Assembly (NCBI RefSeq): GCF_024868665.1
Contig: NC_079897.1
Span: 7,113,240 to 7,177,239 of the forward strand
DNA: 64,000 bases
Source of the DNA: Triplophysa rosa
Taxonomy: Eukaryota; Chordata; Actinopteri; Cypriniformes; Nemacheilidae
Reading direction: 5' to 3'
In this document: piece by piece, positions 54,079 through 64,000 of the stretch
Numbering within the stretch: position 1 is the first letter of the stretch
Layout: every line of letters begins with the position of its first letter
Notes under the pieces: generated by a model
What the model was told of the DNA's origin: nothing
Databases searched by the model: none
The model's input: only the letters and a program-made list of their open reading frames with translations
Translations under genes and position numbers: made by a program

Positions 54079-54399
54079 ACTTAATCAACAGTAATCAATG
54101 AGGCTGAATCCAGCTCCTTATTCGCCTTACTATCCGTTCTGCCTTAAAAAATGGTGGACCGTTTAAGCGCCTCCCTTTCAGTGTCACTGGCTTTATATTT
54201 AAAGGAAAAGCATGGTGAACATGTTGACATTGTAGAAATATTCAGGTTCCTGTGAAATCTTCATTTTTTTACATTTGTTTGTATTAATTTAAAAAATTAA
54301 AAAATTCTGCATCTCTCTATTTTTGTTCTAATTGTGAGGCCCTATACATTCATGGCAAGGAAACAAATACCTGAACGGAATGAATGTGTATTTAACCCA

Positions 54400-55045
54400 A
54401 AACTCCGGATTGAGTGATGATAGCCATTGCCTGTCCTTAATCCAAACTCTTCCTGTCGTCATTTAAAAATGTTTAGCATTCTCCAAAACACCTGAACGTA
54501 GTGGGCTAGATTATATCTCACTTTAACGAATAATAGAGTTCCAGACAATTTGATGTGTCTTTCTTTAAATATCACCCCCCTGAAGACCCCATATCATACT
54601 ACCATTATATGTTCACGTAGGGTATTCCATCTGTCATAACTTTCCAAAAATCTATGTTCTCAAAAAAACCTGAACGTAGAGGGCTAGATTATATCCCTCT
54701 TTAACGAATAATAGAGTTGCAGCCCATTTTGACGTTTCTTTCATGAAATATTACACCCAGAAGACCCCATTTCATACTACCATCATATATTCATATATGT
54801 CATTGCAGCTGTCATAACTTTAAAAAAATCTATGTTCTCCAAAAAACCTGAACGTAGAGGGCTAGATTATATCCCTCTTTAATGAAAAATTGAGTTGTAG
54901 CCCGTTTTGATGTGTCTTTCTTGAAATATCACACCTAGAAGACTGCATAGCATTTAACCATCGTATATTCATATAGGGTATTCCATCTGTCATAACTTTT
55001 CAAAAATCAATGTTCTCAAAAAAACCTGAAAGTAGAGGGCTGTGT
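54400..55045 (+). repeat. Satellite-like tandem repeat, about 178-bp unit
   Basis: CCTGAACGTAG recurs at 54491, 54669, 54847 and (CCTGAAAGTAG) 55025, a spacing of 178 bp. Units share GGGCTAGATTATATC, GAAGACCCCAT and CTGTCATAACTTT blocks. About 3.5 copies with moderate divergence. Confidence 0.85.
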
Positions 55046-55635
55046 TTTTTTGAGTTTGAGTTTGATCACATTTATAAAAGATAGATACAGCTGTACGATT
55101 ATTTCTGAAAGCATACGGCGCATACGAGTGGGAGGGGTAGGCTGAACTAAAGCATGTGCGCATCCATTGCCAACAAACACAGACATCAGTTTCACTCAAC
55201 GCATGCGGTTCATGTCCGGCATCTTTTAGCGCTGGGACGGCTCCATATATCAGTTTCAAACGATCTCCAAATCCAGCATTATATCCACCATTTATATAAC
55301 ATTCATCACCCAAATGCAGTGAACAAACAAACACCTGAACTTCGCGGACGTATGCTCTCTCTCTCTCTCTCCTGCACACAAGTGAAAGTGATGTCTGCGC
55401 ATGATCCTTCTTCTACTCTCCTTGCTGCCACGTAGGCGTGCCGCATGCTTTTCCGGAAGAATTGTCCAATAAGGGACTAAGAAAAATTGTTACGAAACAG
55501 TTTTATATGTTCGAAAAAAAACTTTCCGAAACCTGTACGATCGCTGGGGGAGTGTGTCGAGCACAGAAATACTACGTAATATGCCCAGCTCGTTTTTTTG
55601 ACAAGTTGACCATGTTAAGCATGAGAAGACAGCAC
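55046..55635. other. Unassigned, probable old repeat before DIRS F
   Basis: Contains a short CT run (55353-55371) and a moderately GC-rich block; no ends or coding region found. Confidence 0.35.
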
Positions 55636-55835
55636 GTTTCCTTTCTGTCGGTCTCTTGACGTTGTGTCGAGCCGACAGATGGGGTTCGTTCTTGAGAACC
55701 TATCAACTTCTGACTAGTTTAGAAAAGGCCAATGAAATTGGCGAATGAAATTTGCATGCCGGACTCCGCCCCTGGATATCTGGGTATAAAAGGGAGACGG
55801 CGTGCTGCATTCATTCACCTTTTGTTCTTCGGAGC
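55636..55835 (+). promoter_or_regulatory. Left ITR and promoter of DIRS copy F
   Basis: Same layout as in copies D and G. TATA box GGGTATAAAAGGGAG at about 55782. Confidence 0.7.
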
Positions 55836-56005
55836 CTTCACACTTGATCAACTTCGAGACTTCAAACTCACAGCGAATTACTGCTGGAATCTTACGACGT
55901 GGTGCAGCGGATTGTCCCTTCCTGTGGTGACTTCCCCTGGGCGTCTCGGCAGTGCCAGAAATGTTCGAGTTTTTACTCTAAAAGAACAAATTTCTCCAGC
56001 GTGGC

Positions 56006-57000
56006 ATGTCCCGATGTTCTAGTGGGTGCAACACACTCATTGAGGAGGGGGACGGACACGATGTCTGCTTCCAGCATGCTGGGGCAGACATTGTGGATAT
56101 GTCCTGCCCGCACTGCGGGTGGTTAATGATTCAGATGTTGCGTTCACAGGTGGCTGTGTTCCCACGGGACTCGCCACCACCTCGTCCGCTTCCCGTTCCG
56201 TGACGGCAGTGGCTACGGCAAGCAGCGAGGGTGATATGAGGATTACTGTGAGCATTAATCCGTCAGCCACTGGCTCATGGACCGTTCGCACCTCTTCTCG
56301 CTCGTCTGACCATTCCCCAGGAGACGGTCCCACCGTCTTGTTCCTCAACCACGTATTTGGACATGGTGCGTGATGATGATGAGATGTCCCTTGCAGCATC
56401 AGGGGGGTGACGTACTGCCATCCGACTCCGACGATTCCTCAGAGCTCCCTCCCTCGGGGGGTCGAGCCCAGGAAAAAGCGGACATCAAAATGTCAGCCAT
56501 GCTTTCCCGGGCCGCCATGAGCGTTGGGTAGCACTGCCTCTCCCAGCGCTCGCGGCTGGATACATGGTGCCTCGGGTTTGAGCGCGGCTCCAAGCCGCGC
56601 CCGCCCCCAGTGCCGTGTTTACCGGAAGTGCATGAGGAACTTACTGTAGTAAGACCTGGAACGCCCTCTTTCCGGCGAGTCCACGTCAAACAAGTTCAGT
56701 CGCCCTCCTTTCCCTCGAGGGTGAGGCAGCTAGAGGATACGTCGATGTCCCCCAGGTGGAGTGTGCCGCCGCGGTGCCACCTGGGTGGCTCGACCTAGAC
56801 TCCCATCCAGAGCATGTAGGGTTTCATCATCCCTGGTGTCGAGAGCTTACATTGCTGCGGGCCAAGCTGCCTCTTCTCTCCACGCTATGGCCATCCTGCA
56901 GGCAGGCCAAGGCGTTGAGAGACCTCCACGAGGGCAAGACCGACCCAGCGCTTATGCAGGAACTCCGCGCCATTTCCTCTCTCTCTGGGTGTTTATCACA
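56006..57000 (+). pseudogene. DIRS Gag pseudogene, copy F
   Basis: MSRCSSGCNTLIEEGDGHDV at 56006, then CFQHAGADIVDMSCPHCGW, forming a Cys-rich head (C4, C8, then C21 and the CPHC pair). The linker EGDMRITVS follows at about 56230. The core keeps DLHEGKTDPALMQELRA (about 56920-56970) but then jumps directly to the 3' non-coding CTCTCTCTGGG block, losing about 500 bp found in copies D and G. Confidence 0.75.
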
Positions 57001-57273
57001 GCCGCTATCACCCTCTACATGACGGTGTTCGGCAACTCGACGTTGCGTCATAGCAAGACCCAATGTCGAGGATAATCAGCAGCCCTAAGCACTGCATCAT
57101 CGCCAGGCAGGTAAGTCAGCAGAGTCGATCTCCTCCCCGGGGGCTTCCCAACAATGAGGGATCCATACTGCTAGCCATCGAACCACCCCCGGGGGGACGA
57201 TGAAGCAGATCGAACCCCTAGTCCTCCTGTCTCGGTTCCTGGGAGCCTGGCTACGGCTTCCCAGGCCGTCAAG

Positions 57274-58480
57274 GTGGCTAGGGAAGATGATCCGTCTCGG
57301 CTACTCGACCCAGTTCGCCAGATGCCCGCCCAAGTTTCGGGGCATCAAACCTCATTCAGAGGCAGGGATGCGGCCGTGCTTCGGGCCGAGGTCAACACCC
57401 TTCTGGCGAAGGGAGCAATCGAGCCCGTCCCTTCAGCCGAGATGTCCAGCGGGTTTTGCAGCCCGTACTTCATTGTCCCCAAGAAAGCCGGTGGGTTGCG
57501 CCCCATCCTAGATCTTCGTGCCCTGAACAAGCACCTACACAAGCTGCCATTCAGGATGATCACTCAGAGGCGCATCCTGACGTCTGTCAGATGTCAGGAT
57601 TGGTTCATGGCAATCGACCTGAAGGACGCGTACTTTCATGTCTCGATCCTCCCTCGGCATCGGCCGTTCCTACGGTTCGCTTTCGAGGGGCGGGCATATC
57701 AGTACAAGGTCTTCCCCTTCGGTCTGTCCCCGTCTCTACGTGTCTTTACAAAGATCGTTGAAGCCGCCCTCCTTCCCCTCAGGGAAAGAGATGTGTGCGT
57801 ACTGACCTATATCGATGACTGGCTCATCTTGGCACACTCGCGAGATCTGTTGCGTACACACAGGGACCTGGTGCTCCGGCATCTAGATCGTTTGGGGCCA
57901 CAGGTCAACCGGGAAAAGAGCAAGCTCTCCCCCGTGCAGAGCATCCTCTTTCTCCGTATGGAACTCAACTCTGTCTCCATGACAGCACAGTTAACTGCTG
58001 ACCGTGCACAGTCAGTGCTGAACTGCCTGAATATCTTCAATATTCAGCCAGCGGTCCCCCGGAAACAATTTCAGAGGCTCCTGGGGCACATGGCGTTCTC
58101 GGCGGGAATGGTACCCCTCGGGTTGATGCACATGCGACTGCTCCAACACTGGCTACAGAGTCGGGTTCCCTGGAGAGCGTGGCACACCGGCAGCAGGCGT
58201 ATCGTTATCACGCCTCTCTGCCGACGCACCCCAACCCCGTGGTCTTCAATGACCTTTTTGCGGACTGGGGTCCCCCTAGGGCAGGTCTCAAGGCACTTCG
58301 TGGTGATGACGGATGCCTCCCTGCAGGGATGGGGTGCAGTGTGCAATGGGCACGCAGTGTCGGGGTGGTGGATGGGCCCCCGCCTGCGTTGGCATATAAA
58401 CTGCCTAGAGTTGTTGGCTGTGCTACTTGCACTGAAGAGGCTGCAGCCCGACGCCTCCTCCTGTGGAGTCAGCAGGTGAT
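57274..58480 (+). CDS. DIRS reverse transcriptase-RNase H, copy F
   Basis: 401-codon open frame, the longest DIRS frame in the window. RT: LLAKGAIEPVPSAEMSSG, FIVPKKAGGLRPILDLRAL, QDWFMAIDLKDAYFHVSI (first Asp), YKVFPFGLSPSLRVFTKIVE, and the catalytic YIDDWLILAHSRD (about residue 177). HLDRLGPQVNREKSKLSP follows. RNase H: VVMTDASLQGWGAVCNGHAV and NCLELLAVLLALKRL. The frame then breaks because about 110 bp with the third acidic residue (VRSDST in copies A, B and E) is deleted at about 58447, so RNase H is probably inactive. The start codon is uncertain; the frame may continue upstream to about 57200. Confidence 0.85.
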
Positions 58481-58931
58481 CAGCTCCCTGCGCGCCACAC
58501 ATATACCGGGCGACCTGAACCAGACAGCCGATGCACTCTCTCGTCAGTCGACGCCTCGCGAAGAGTGGCGACTCCACCCCCGCGCAGTCCGGATCATATG
58601 GGAGCGGTTCGGCCAGGCGCAAGTGGACCTGCTTGCCTCCCCGGACTCCACCCATTGCCCGCTTTGGTACTCCCTGACCGCTGGACCTGTCGGCATGGAT
58701 GCCGTAGCGCACAGCTGGCCGCGGGACAAGCGGAAGTACACCTTCCCCCCAGTGAACCTCATTGCACAGGTCTTGTGCAAAGTCAGGGAAGAGGAGCATC
58801 AATTGTTACTAGTTGCGCCCTATTGGCCCAACCGGACTTGGTTCTCGGAGCTAATACTCTTGATGACAACTCCCCCCTGGCCGATTCCCCTGACGAAGGA
58901 CCTTCTTTCGCAGGGGAAGGGCACGTTATAG
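58480..58931 (+). pseudogene. DIRS segment between RNase H and recombinase, copy F
   Basis: After the deletion the frame continues with SLRATHIPGDLNQTADALSR, then a block of about 130 residues: FGQAQVDLLASPDSTHCPLW, HSWPRDKRKYTFPPVNLIAQ, LLLVAPYWPNRTWFSELILL. This block is conserved in all copies here and corresponds to the region described as a methyltransferase-like part in some DIRS elements; I see no firm catalytic motif for that activity. Confidence 0.65.
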
Positions 58932-59089
58932 CATCCCAGGCCAGACCTCTGGAACCTCCATGTCTGGCTCCTGGACGGGACGAGGAGATCCTGAGTGGCC
59001 TACCCCTGGCAGTGGTGGAGACCATCACCCAGGCTAGGGCCCCTGCCACTAGGCGGTTGTACACCTATAAGTGGCGCCTCTTCTAGTCT

Positions 59090-59744
59090 TGGTGTTCTTC
59101 TCGAGGAGAAGACCCACAGAGATGCTCAATCGGGAACGTGCTGTCCTTCCATCCTTACGATGAAGACGGCCCTCCTGGTGGCACTCGCCTCCATCAAGAG
59201 GGTAGGGGACCTACAAGCCTTCTTTGTGTCCACAGGTTGCCTAGAATTCGGGCCTGAAGACTCTCACGTGATCCTGAGACCACAGCCTGGCTACGTGCCC
59301 AAGGTTCCCAGCACTCCCTTCCGGGACCAGGTGGTGAACTTGAAGGCACTCCCCACTGGGGAGGAAGACCCAACCCCATCCGTGTTGTGTCCAGTACGCG
59401 CGCTGCGCCTCTACTCGGACCGCACGCAGAGCATCAGAAGCGCTGAGCAGCTCTTTGTCTGTTTCGGAGGTCAGAAAAAGGGGAGGGCTGTCTCCAAACA
59501 GAGACTTGCGCACTGGATCGTGGACGCTGTCGCAACGGCATATCGATCTCAAGATCACCCCTGTCCATTAGCAGTGAGGGCACACTCCACCCGGGGTGTA
59601 GCCTCTTCGTGGGCACTGGATCAGGGCGCCTCTCTGGCAGACATCTGCAAAGCTGCGGGTTGGGCTACGTCCAACACCTTCGCCAGGTTTTACAACCTCC
59701 GCGTGGAACCGGTGTCAGCCCGTGTCTTGCAGGGCAACAGGTAA
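59090..59744 (+). CDS. DIRS tyrosine recombinase, catalytic domain (copy F)
   Basis: Open frame (58995-59744) ending at TAA. Catalytic set visible: Arg in ALASIKRVGDLQAF (box I), His and Arg in VRAHSTRGVASSW (box II), and the nucleophile Tyr in TFARFYNLRV. Also LRLYSDRTQS and RLAHWIVDAVATAYRSQD. This enzyme should recombine the circular DNA into a target at a GTT trinucleotide. The N-terminal DNA-binding half is missing: at about 59135-59155 the sequence jumps from SIGNVL-like sequence to TMKTALLVALAS, dropping roughly 300 bp present in copy D. Isolated activity is therefore unlikely. Confidence 0.85.
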
Positions 59745-60479
59745 GAAACGGCGACCGGTAGGGTGTACGCCTGCGAAAGCGCCTTCCCCCTTCCCTCTAG
59801 GTGGGTCAGTGCACTAATTCCGCCTCCCTTCTTCCCCCCACTGGGTGAAGAATAGGCATTCCATCCATCACTAAGCACCTTCCTAACTCAACTGTTACCT
59901 GGCCTAAGGGGGCAGGGCTGCTCTGCTCAGCCCAGCCCCCTTAGGCCAGGTAACAGTTGAGTTAACTACCACATAGCTCTAACCGGACCTAGTGCTCCAG
60001 ACGTGGAAACCCCCCCACTGGGTGGTTCCGTCTGATGCATTCTCATGAGTGGTTCCCACCTCGGCAACCCATGACCTCCCTAGGTGGTCTTCCACCTTGC
60101 GGTTAACTCCTTCAGTCCGCATATTTTCCCATGAGTTCTCCCCTGATGGCGATACCATGTTGGTGTCTCCACTAATTCCTCCCCACGGTAGGTAGTGGTC
60201 TCTGTAGCGTTTTTCCCCCAGGGGTGAATAATGCTTACCCAGTGGCTCTTACGGTGCCGGGTGGCTTCTCGCTGTTAGAGAAACAAGGCCTCCGCCCGTG
60301 ATGGCCGGTGGCAGGGGCTTCCCACCTTTTGTTCAAAAGCTCTGAGACCCCCTACCTCTCTACTGGACGGTTACAATTTAGTGCTAGCGCTCACGTCTGA
60401 CTCGTCCAGGCCAGTCAGCGTCGCTCCGTTAGAGATTGTGACGCGGCACAGTGCCGTGGCGTTTTCTATAGGAACGTCA

Positions 60480-60567
60480 TCTGTCGGCTCGACACAACGT
60501 CGAGAGACCGACAGAAAGGGAACGTCTTGGTTACGGATGTAACCTCAGTTCCCTGATGGAGGGAACG
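60480..60567 (+). repeat. DIRS internal complementary region (copy F)
   Basis: CTGTCGGCTCGACACAACGT with the left-end complement up to GGGAAC, then AACGTCTTGGTTACGGATG with the right-end complement. Differs by only a few bases from the copy's right end. Confidence 0.8.
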
Positions 60568-60649
60568 AGACGTTGTGTCCTTCTTGCCACAACGATGGCC
60601 GCCCGCCGCAGCGGTCGAGGGATGCTCTCAGGCTCCTCAGACCAAAAGG

Positions 60650-60857
60650 TGAATGAATGCAGCACGCCGTCTCCCTTTTATACCTGGATATCCGGGGTTG
60701 GAGTCTGGCATGCAAATTCCATTCGCCAATTTCATTGGCCTTTTCTAAACTAGTCAGAAGTTGATAGGTTCTCAAGAGCGAACCCCATCTGTCAGCTCGA
60801 CACAATGTCTCGTTCCCTCCATCAGGGAACTGAGGTTACATCCGTTACCAAGACATT
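60650..60857 (-). repeat. Right ITR of DIRS copy F
   Basis: Inverted counterpart of 55660-55835 with a minus-strand TATA motif (plus CTTTTATACCTGG, about 60676). Confidence 0.8.
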
Positions 60858-61584
60858 TAACATTGTAAAGAAGTCAGAATGCATGACACACCGTTGCACC
60901 ACCCCTTTAAGATGCCTCACAGCAGAGAAGAACAAAAGAAAGCAAACCTCCAGAGAAGGACTTTATCAGGCCAAACACTCGGCTGTGTTCTCCACTTGCT
61001 TTAAAATATTCTACAATTTAATGTGTCAGCCTTGGGGTAATATGTTCGGTACAGCGAACTTTTGGCTTCCAGATGGTGGCCTGCTTTATGTAGACCAGCC
61101 AAGTACTTCCACACTGGACTGAATCAATCATTTATTTTAAAGGTGAAGTGAACTGGCTGTTTTTATTGTTTTATACTATTGTCTGATGTCTACTTATGAC
61201 ATTCGCGTGGTTTTTACATTCGAAAACATCAAAATCAATAAGTAATAGGCTATTTTCTACCCTGGTTTTGAGGCCGGCTGGAGAAACTCTCAGTTTTTAA
61301 GGGCAGGCCGCATAGAAGACTTGGAAGTAAACCCCCACTGCTGTGATTGGATAGCAGCTTGCCTAGGTGACTTAGTTGGAGCCTTCTGTGAATTTGATTA
61401 GACACGTAATGTTACGTAACGTGATTTTACTCAAATTTACGGACTTATTTCCCGGATGTGATGGCAAGGCTTTGCGTATAGTTTGTATAGCTTATAGTTG
61501 TATGGTGTTTATTGATATTTGTCAGCATTTAAGTCCCGCGAACCAGGCAGAAGATCACAGTGATTGCGGGTCTCAAATGTTATA
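60858..61584. other. Spacer between DIRS copies F and G
   Basis: No coding region. Text such as GAACTGGCTGTTTTTATTGT near 61150 looks like part of a dispersed fish repeat that I could not name. Confidence 0.35.
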
Positions 61585-61793
61585 GTTCCCTTTCTGTCGG
61601 TCTCTCGACGTTGTGTCGAACCGACAGATGAGGTTCGTCCCTGAGAACCAATCGCTTCCGACTTCTTAGAAAAGGCCAATGAAAATTGGCTAATGAAATG
61701 TGCATGCCGGACTCCACCCCCGGATATCCGGGTATAAAAGGGAGACGGCGTTCTGCATTCATTCACCTTTTGTTCTTCGGAGCCTTCGCTCAT
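61585..61793 (+). promoter_or_regulatory. Left ITR and promoter of DIRS copy G
   Basis: TATA box GGGTATAAAAGGGAG at about 61729. The LINE insertion at 61794 lies just downstream, between promoter and gag, and could uncouple them. Confidence 0.7.
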
Positions 61794-62390
61794 CAGAATC
61801 AGAATCAGAATCAGAAGAGCTTTATTGCCAAGTGTGCTTGCACACACAAGGAATTTTCTTTGGTGTTGGAAGCTTCTAGTACAGACATTCAACACAATGA
61901 CAATACAATATAATACGATTTACAGTCTAAAACATTCTAAATTGTGCATATATAAAATAAAGACTATTTTACAGAAAATGGGGGATAATAACATATAAGA
62001 GACATTGTACAGGGTAGTATATAGTAGAATAAACATATTAACAGATTGTATGTACACTTGTGCAAATGGATAATTTAGTAAGTGGAGGTAGTGTTATATA
62101 CATGTATACATAAGATGTAGATATAATAAGGCACTATAGTGCACACTATAGGAGTAGTGGAAGTGGAATATTGCTCTTAAGGAGCAGTTATCTGTTTAGG
62201 AGGGAGATTGCCTGGGGGAAGAAGCTGCTTCTGTGTCTGGAAGTCCTGGTGTTTGGTGCTCTAAAGCGCCGGCCAGAGGGCAGCAGATCAAAGAGTTTGT
62301 GTGCTGGGTGTGTGGAGTCAATGATGATTTTTCTTGCCCTGTTTTTCACTCTGGAATCGTACAGGTCCTGAAGTGTGGGCATGAGAACAC
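61794..62390 (-). mobile_element. 5'-truncated LINE inserted in DIRS copy G
   Basis: The minus-strand frame (62188-62421) contains LYDSRVKNRARKIIIDSTHP, LLPSGRRFRAPNTRTSRHRS and SFFPQAISLLN, the conserved C-terminus of a fish non-LTR retrotransposon. A 3' UTR follows and ends in four TTCTGA-type hexamers (61794-61820). The insertion interrupts CTCAT|GATCAAC of the DIRS leader, uninterrupted in copy D at about 34210, with CAT repeated on both sides. Length about 597 bp. Confidence 0.85.
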
Positions 62391-62552
62391 CATGATCAAC
62401 ACACTTCACTTCAAGTAGCAACTACAAGACTGCCGGCTCTACGACGTGGTGCAGCGGACTGTCCCTTCCTACAGCAACTTCCCCTGGGCGTCTCAGCGTT
62501 TCCAGAAGTGTTCGAGATTTTTCTCTAAAAGAGCAAATTTCTCCAGCGTGGC

Positions 62553-63700
62553 ATGTTCCACTGTTCTCGTGGGTGCAACACACTCATCGAGGAGGGGGAC
62601 GGACACGATGTCTGCTTCCAGTACGCTGGGGCAGATGTTGTGGATACGTCCTGCCCGCACTGCGGGCGGTTGACGATTCAGACGTTGCGTCACGGGTGGC
62701 TGTGTTCCCACGGGACTCAGCCACCACCTCGTCTGCTTGCCGTTCCATGAGATCAGGAAGAAGCGGACGTCAAAATGTCAGCCATGCTTTCCCGCGCCGC
62801 CGGCATTGGGTTGCGGTGCACCGCACTGCCTCTCCCAACGCTCGCGGCTGGATACATGGTACATCGGGCTTGAGAGCGGCTCCTAGCCGCACTCGCCCCC
62901 AGTGCCGTGTTCCCCTGGAAGTGCATGAGGAACCTAGTACGACCTGGAACGCCCCCTTCGGCGCGTACACGTCAACTAGTTCCATCACCCTTTCTTCCCT
63001 CGATGGTGGGGCAGCTAGAGAGATACGTCGATGTCCCCCAGGGGCTCGACCTAGACTCCCGTCCAAAGCACATAGGCTTTTCGGCATCTGAGGTGTCGAG
63101 AGCTTACTCTGCTGTGGGCCACGCTGTCCCCTGTCTCCACGCTATGGCCTTCCTGCAGGCCAATGCACGGAGAGAGCTCCACGAGGGTAAGACCGACCCA
63201 GCGCTTATGCAGTAACTCCGCGCCATCACCGACCTCGCTCTACGGGCGACCAAGGTGATCACACGGGCCCTGGGTCGGGCAATGTCCACACTTGTGGTCC
63301 AGGAGAGACACCTCTGGCTGTACCTTGCACAGGTGAGTAACGCAGAGAAAGTCCGCTTTCTCGATGCACCCATCTTGCAAGGGGGGGGGGCTGTTTGGTG
63401 ATACTGTCGAGCTCAACAGTTAGAGAGCAGACAGAGGATATCAAGTATGTCCTCCCCAGCCGTGACTCGACCGCCCTCTGGCCGCCGAGATCCCGTGCAC
63501 CGTCTGCTTCCCAGCAGCCCTGGTCCTCTTCGAGACATCGAAGAGGAGACCACCACCCTGTCAGCAGCCACAGCGAAAGCCAAAGCTGCCCTCATGGGAA
63601 GACCCCAGGGAGATCGAGAATACCTTCGGGCCCGACCCCAGCCATTCCATTGCTGGTGGTCGATCCGGGACGGTTCCTGCCCCATCCCAACAGCCCACTT
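62553..63700 (+). pseudogene. DIRS Gag pseudogene, copy G
   Basis: First frame from about 62556 reads CSRGCNTLIEEGDGHDVCFQ, YAGADVVDTSCPHCGRLTIQ and LRHGWLCSHG, the cleanest Cys-rich head in the window. The linker is deleted near 62750. The core at about 63050-63420 keeps ELHEGKTDPALMQ (then a stop, TAA at about 63213), VVQERHLWLYLAQVSNA and VRFLDAPILQGG. A G-run at 63381-63390 adds a frameshift. Confidence 0.75.
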
Positions 63701-63719
63701 CTAAAAGTTTTCTCCCTCT

Positions 63720-64000
63720 CTGGGCGTTTATCACAGCCGCTCTCACCCTCTACACGACGGTGTTCGGCGACTCGATGTTGCGTCACGGCGAGACCCAATG
63801 TCGAGGATAATCAGCAGCCTAAGCACTCTCAATCAATGGTGCGTTCTGCCACATCGTCGTCTGGGTATTATCACAGCCGCTCTCACCCTCTACACGACGG
63901 TGTTCGGCAACTCAATGTTGCAGCAAGACCCAACGTCGAGGATAATCATCAGCCTAAACACTCTCATTCGATGGTGCGTTGTGCTACATCATCGCCAGGC
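63720..64000 (+). repeat. Tandem duplication, about 140-bp unit, in DIRS copy G
   Basis: TATCACAGCCGCTCTCACCC occurs at 63729 and again at 63869, each followed by CTACACGACGGTGTTCGGC, CAATG or AACGTCGAGGATAATCA and a TGGTGCGTT block. Copies D and F have a single unit here. Confidence 0.85.

Larger units (their letters stand above)
55636..60857 (+). mobile_element. DIRS-type retrotransposon copy F (end to end, best Pol)
   Basis: Left end GTTTCCTTTCTGTCGG at 55636, right end ACCAAGACATT at 60857 (terminal GTT mutated to ATT). Left ITR 55636-55835, gag 56006-57000 (core shortened), RT-RNase H 57274-58480, following segment 58480-58930, recombinase about 59090-59744, internal complementary region about 60480-60567, right ITR about 60650-60857. 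RT and recombinase catalytic boxes are intact, but deletions hit gag, RNase H and the recombinase N-terminus. It is the best reference copy in the window. Confidence 0.9.
48724..64000 (-). other. grik2: grik2 upstream intron (partial, over 15 kb)
   Basis: No exon encoding the M3 segment or the residues just before K696 was found on the minus strand up to 64000. The region therefore appears to be a single long intron containing microsatellites, a solo LTR, a satellite and DIRS copies F and G. Confidence 0.65.
61585..64000 (+). mobile_element. DIRS-type retrotransposon copy G (left part; continues past window)
   Basis: Starts GTTCCCTTTCTGTCGG at 61585. Left ITR to 61793, then a LINE 3' end (61794-62390), then the leader and gag (62553 onward). 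A tandem duplication of about 140 bp lies at 63720-64000. RT would start beyond the window. Confidence 0.88.

Noticed and set aside
54400..55045. CRISPR-like array
   Set aside because: The repeats are contiguous 178-bp units without unique spacers, in a vertebrate genome.
54990..55379. 129-codon minus-strand ORF
   Set aside because: Overlaps the end of the satellite array and a CT run; no recognisable domain.
58071..58802. 243-codon minus-strand ORF
   Set aside because: Antisense of the RNase H region of DIRS copy F; no motifs of its own.

Overview
This is vertebrate nuclear DNA, almost certainly from a teleost fish and most likely a cypriniform. The evidence is three spliced exons of a kainate-receptor gene (grik2) on the minus strand in a very repeat-rich setting: vertebrate DIRS-type tyrosine-recombinase retrotransposons, Gmr1-like Ty3/gypsy elements with integrase upstream of reverse transcriptase, Tc1 and hAT DNA transposons, and fish LINE/SINE tails. 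There are no bacterial operons, no CRISPR array and no phage. The species cannot be named from the sequence alone.

Host gene: grik2 runs right to left. Exons lie at 48498-48723 (part of the glutamate-binding S2 lobe), 39368-39618 (end of S2, M4 membrane segment) and 23143-23307 (cytoplasmic tail, stop codon). Splice sites and reading phases agree, and the residues align without gaps to mammalian GluK2 numbering 696-908. Upstream exons lie beyond 64000; 1-23142 is 3' UTR and intergenic DNA.

Transposon layout. (1) 1-3078: right part of DIRS copy A (+), inserted in a LINE endonuclease fragment (3079-3600). (2) 3915-5690: 3' end of a Gmr1-like element (-), fused to DIRS copy B (5690-9351, -). 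(3) 14637-19098: a nearly complete Gmr1-like LTR element with TTAT target duplication and an internal inversion in gag. (4) Inside the last grik2 intron: fold-back and TIR elements, a Tc1 copy (29363-34005) split by divergent DIRS copy E (-), and DIRS copy D (34006-38857, +) carrying a hAT MITE. (5) Inside the next intron: a nested hAT MITE and a short non-autonomous LTR element (43549-45325) with minisatellite arrays. (6) Upstream of 48723: microsatellites, a solo LTR (53515-54078), a 178-bp satellite, DIRS copy F (55636-60857, +) and the start of DIRS copy G (61585 on, +), itself interrupted by a LINE 3' end.

None of the six DIRS copies looks autonomous. Together they show the family's replication architecture well: inverted terminal repeats with TATA boxes, an internal complementary region matching both ends, and a shared terminal GTT. 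I found no clearly new biological system. The strongest leads are the DIRS architecture, a recombinase-inactivating deletion shared by two copies, the integrase-first LTR element with its inverted gag segment, a DIRS/LTR chimeric junction, and an unusual residue at GluK2 position 721.
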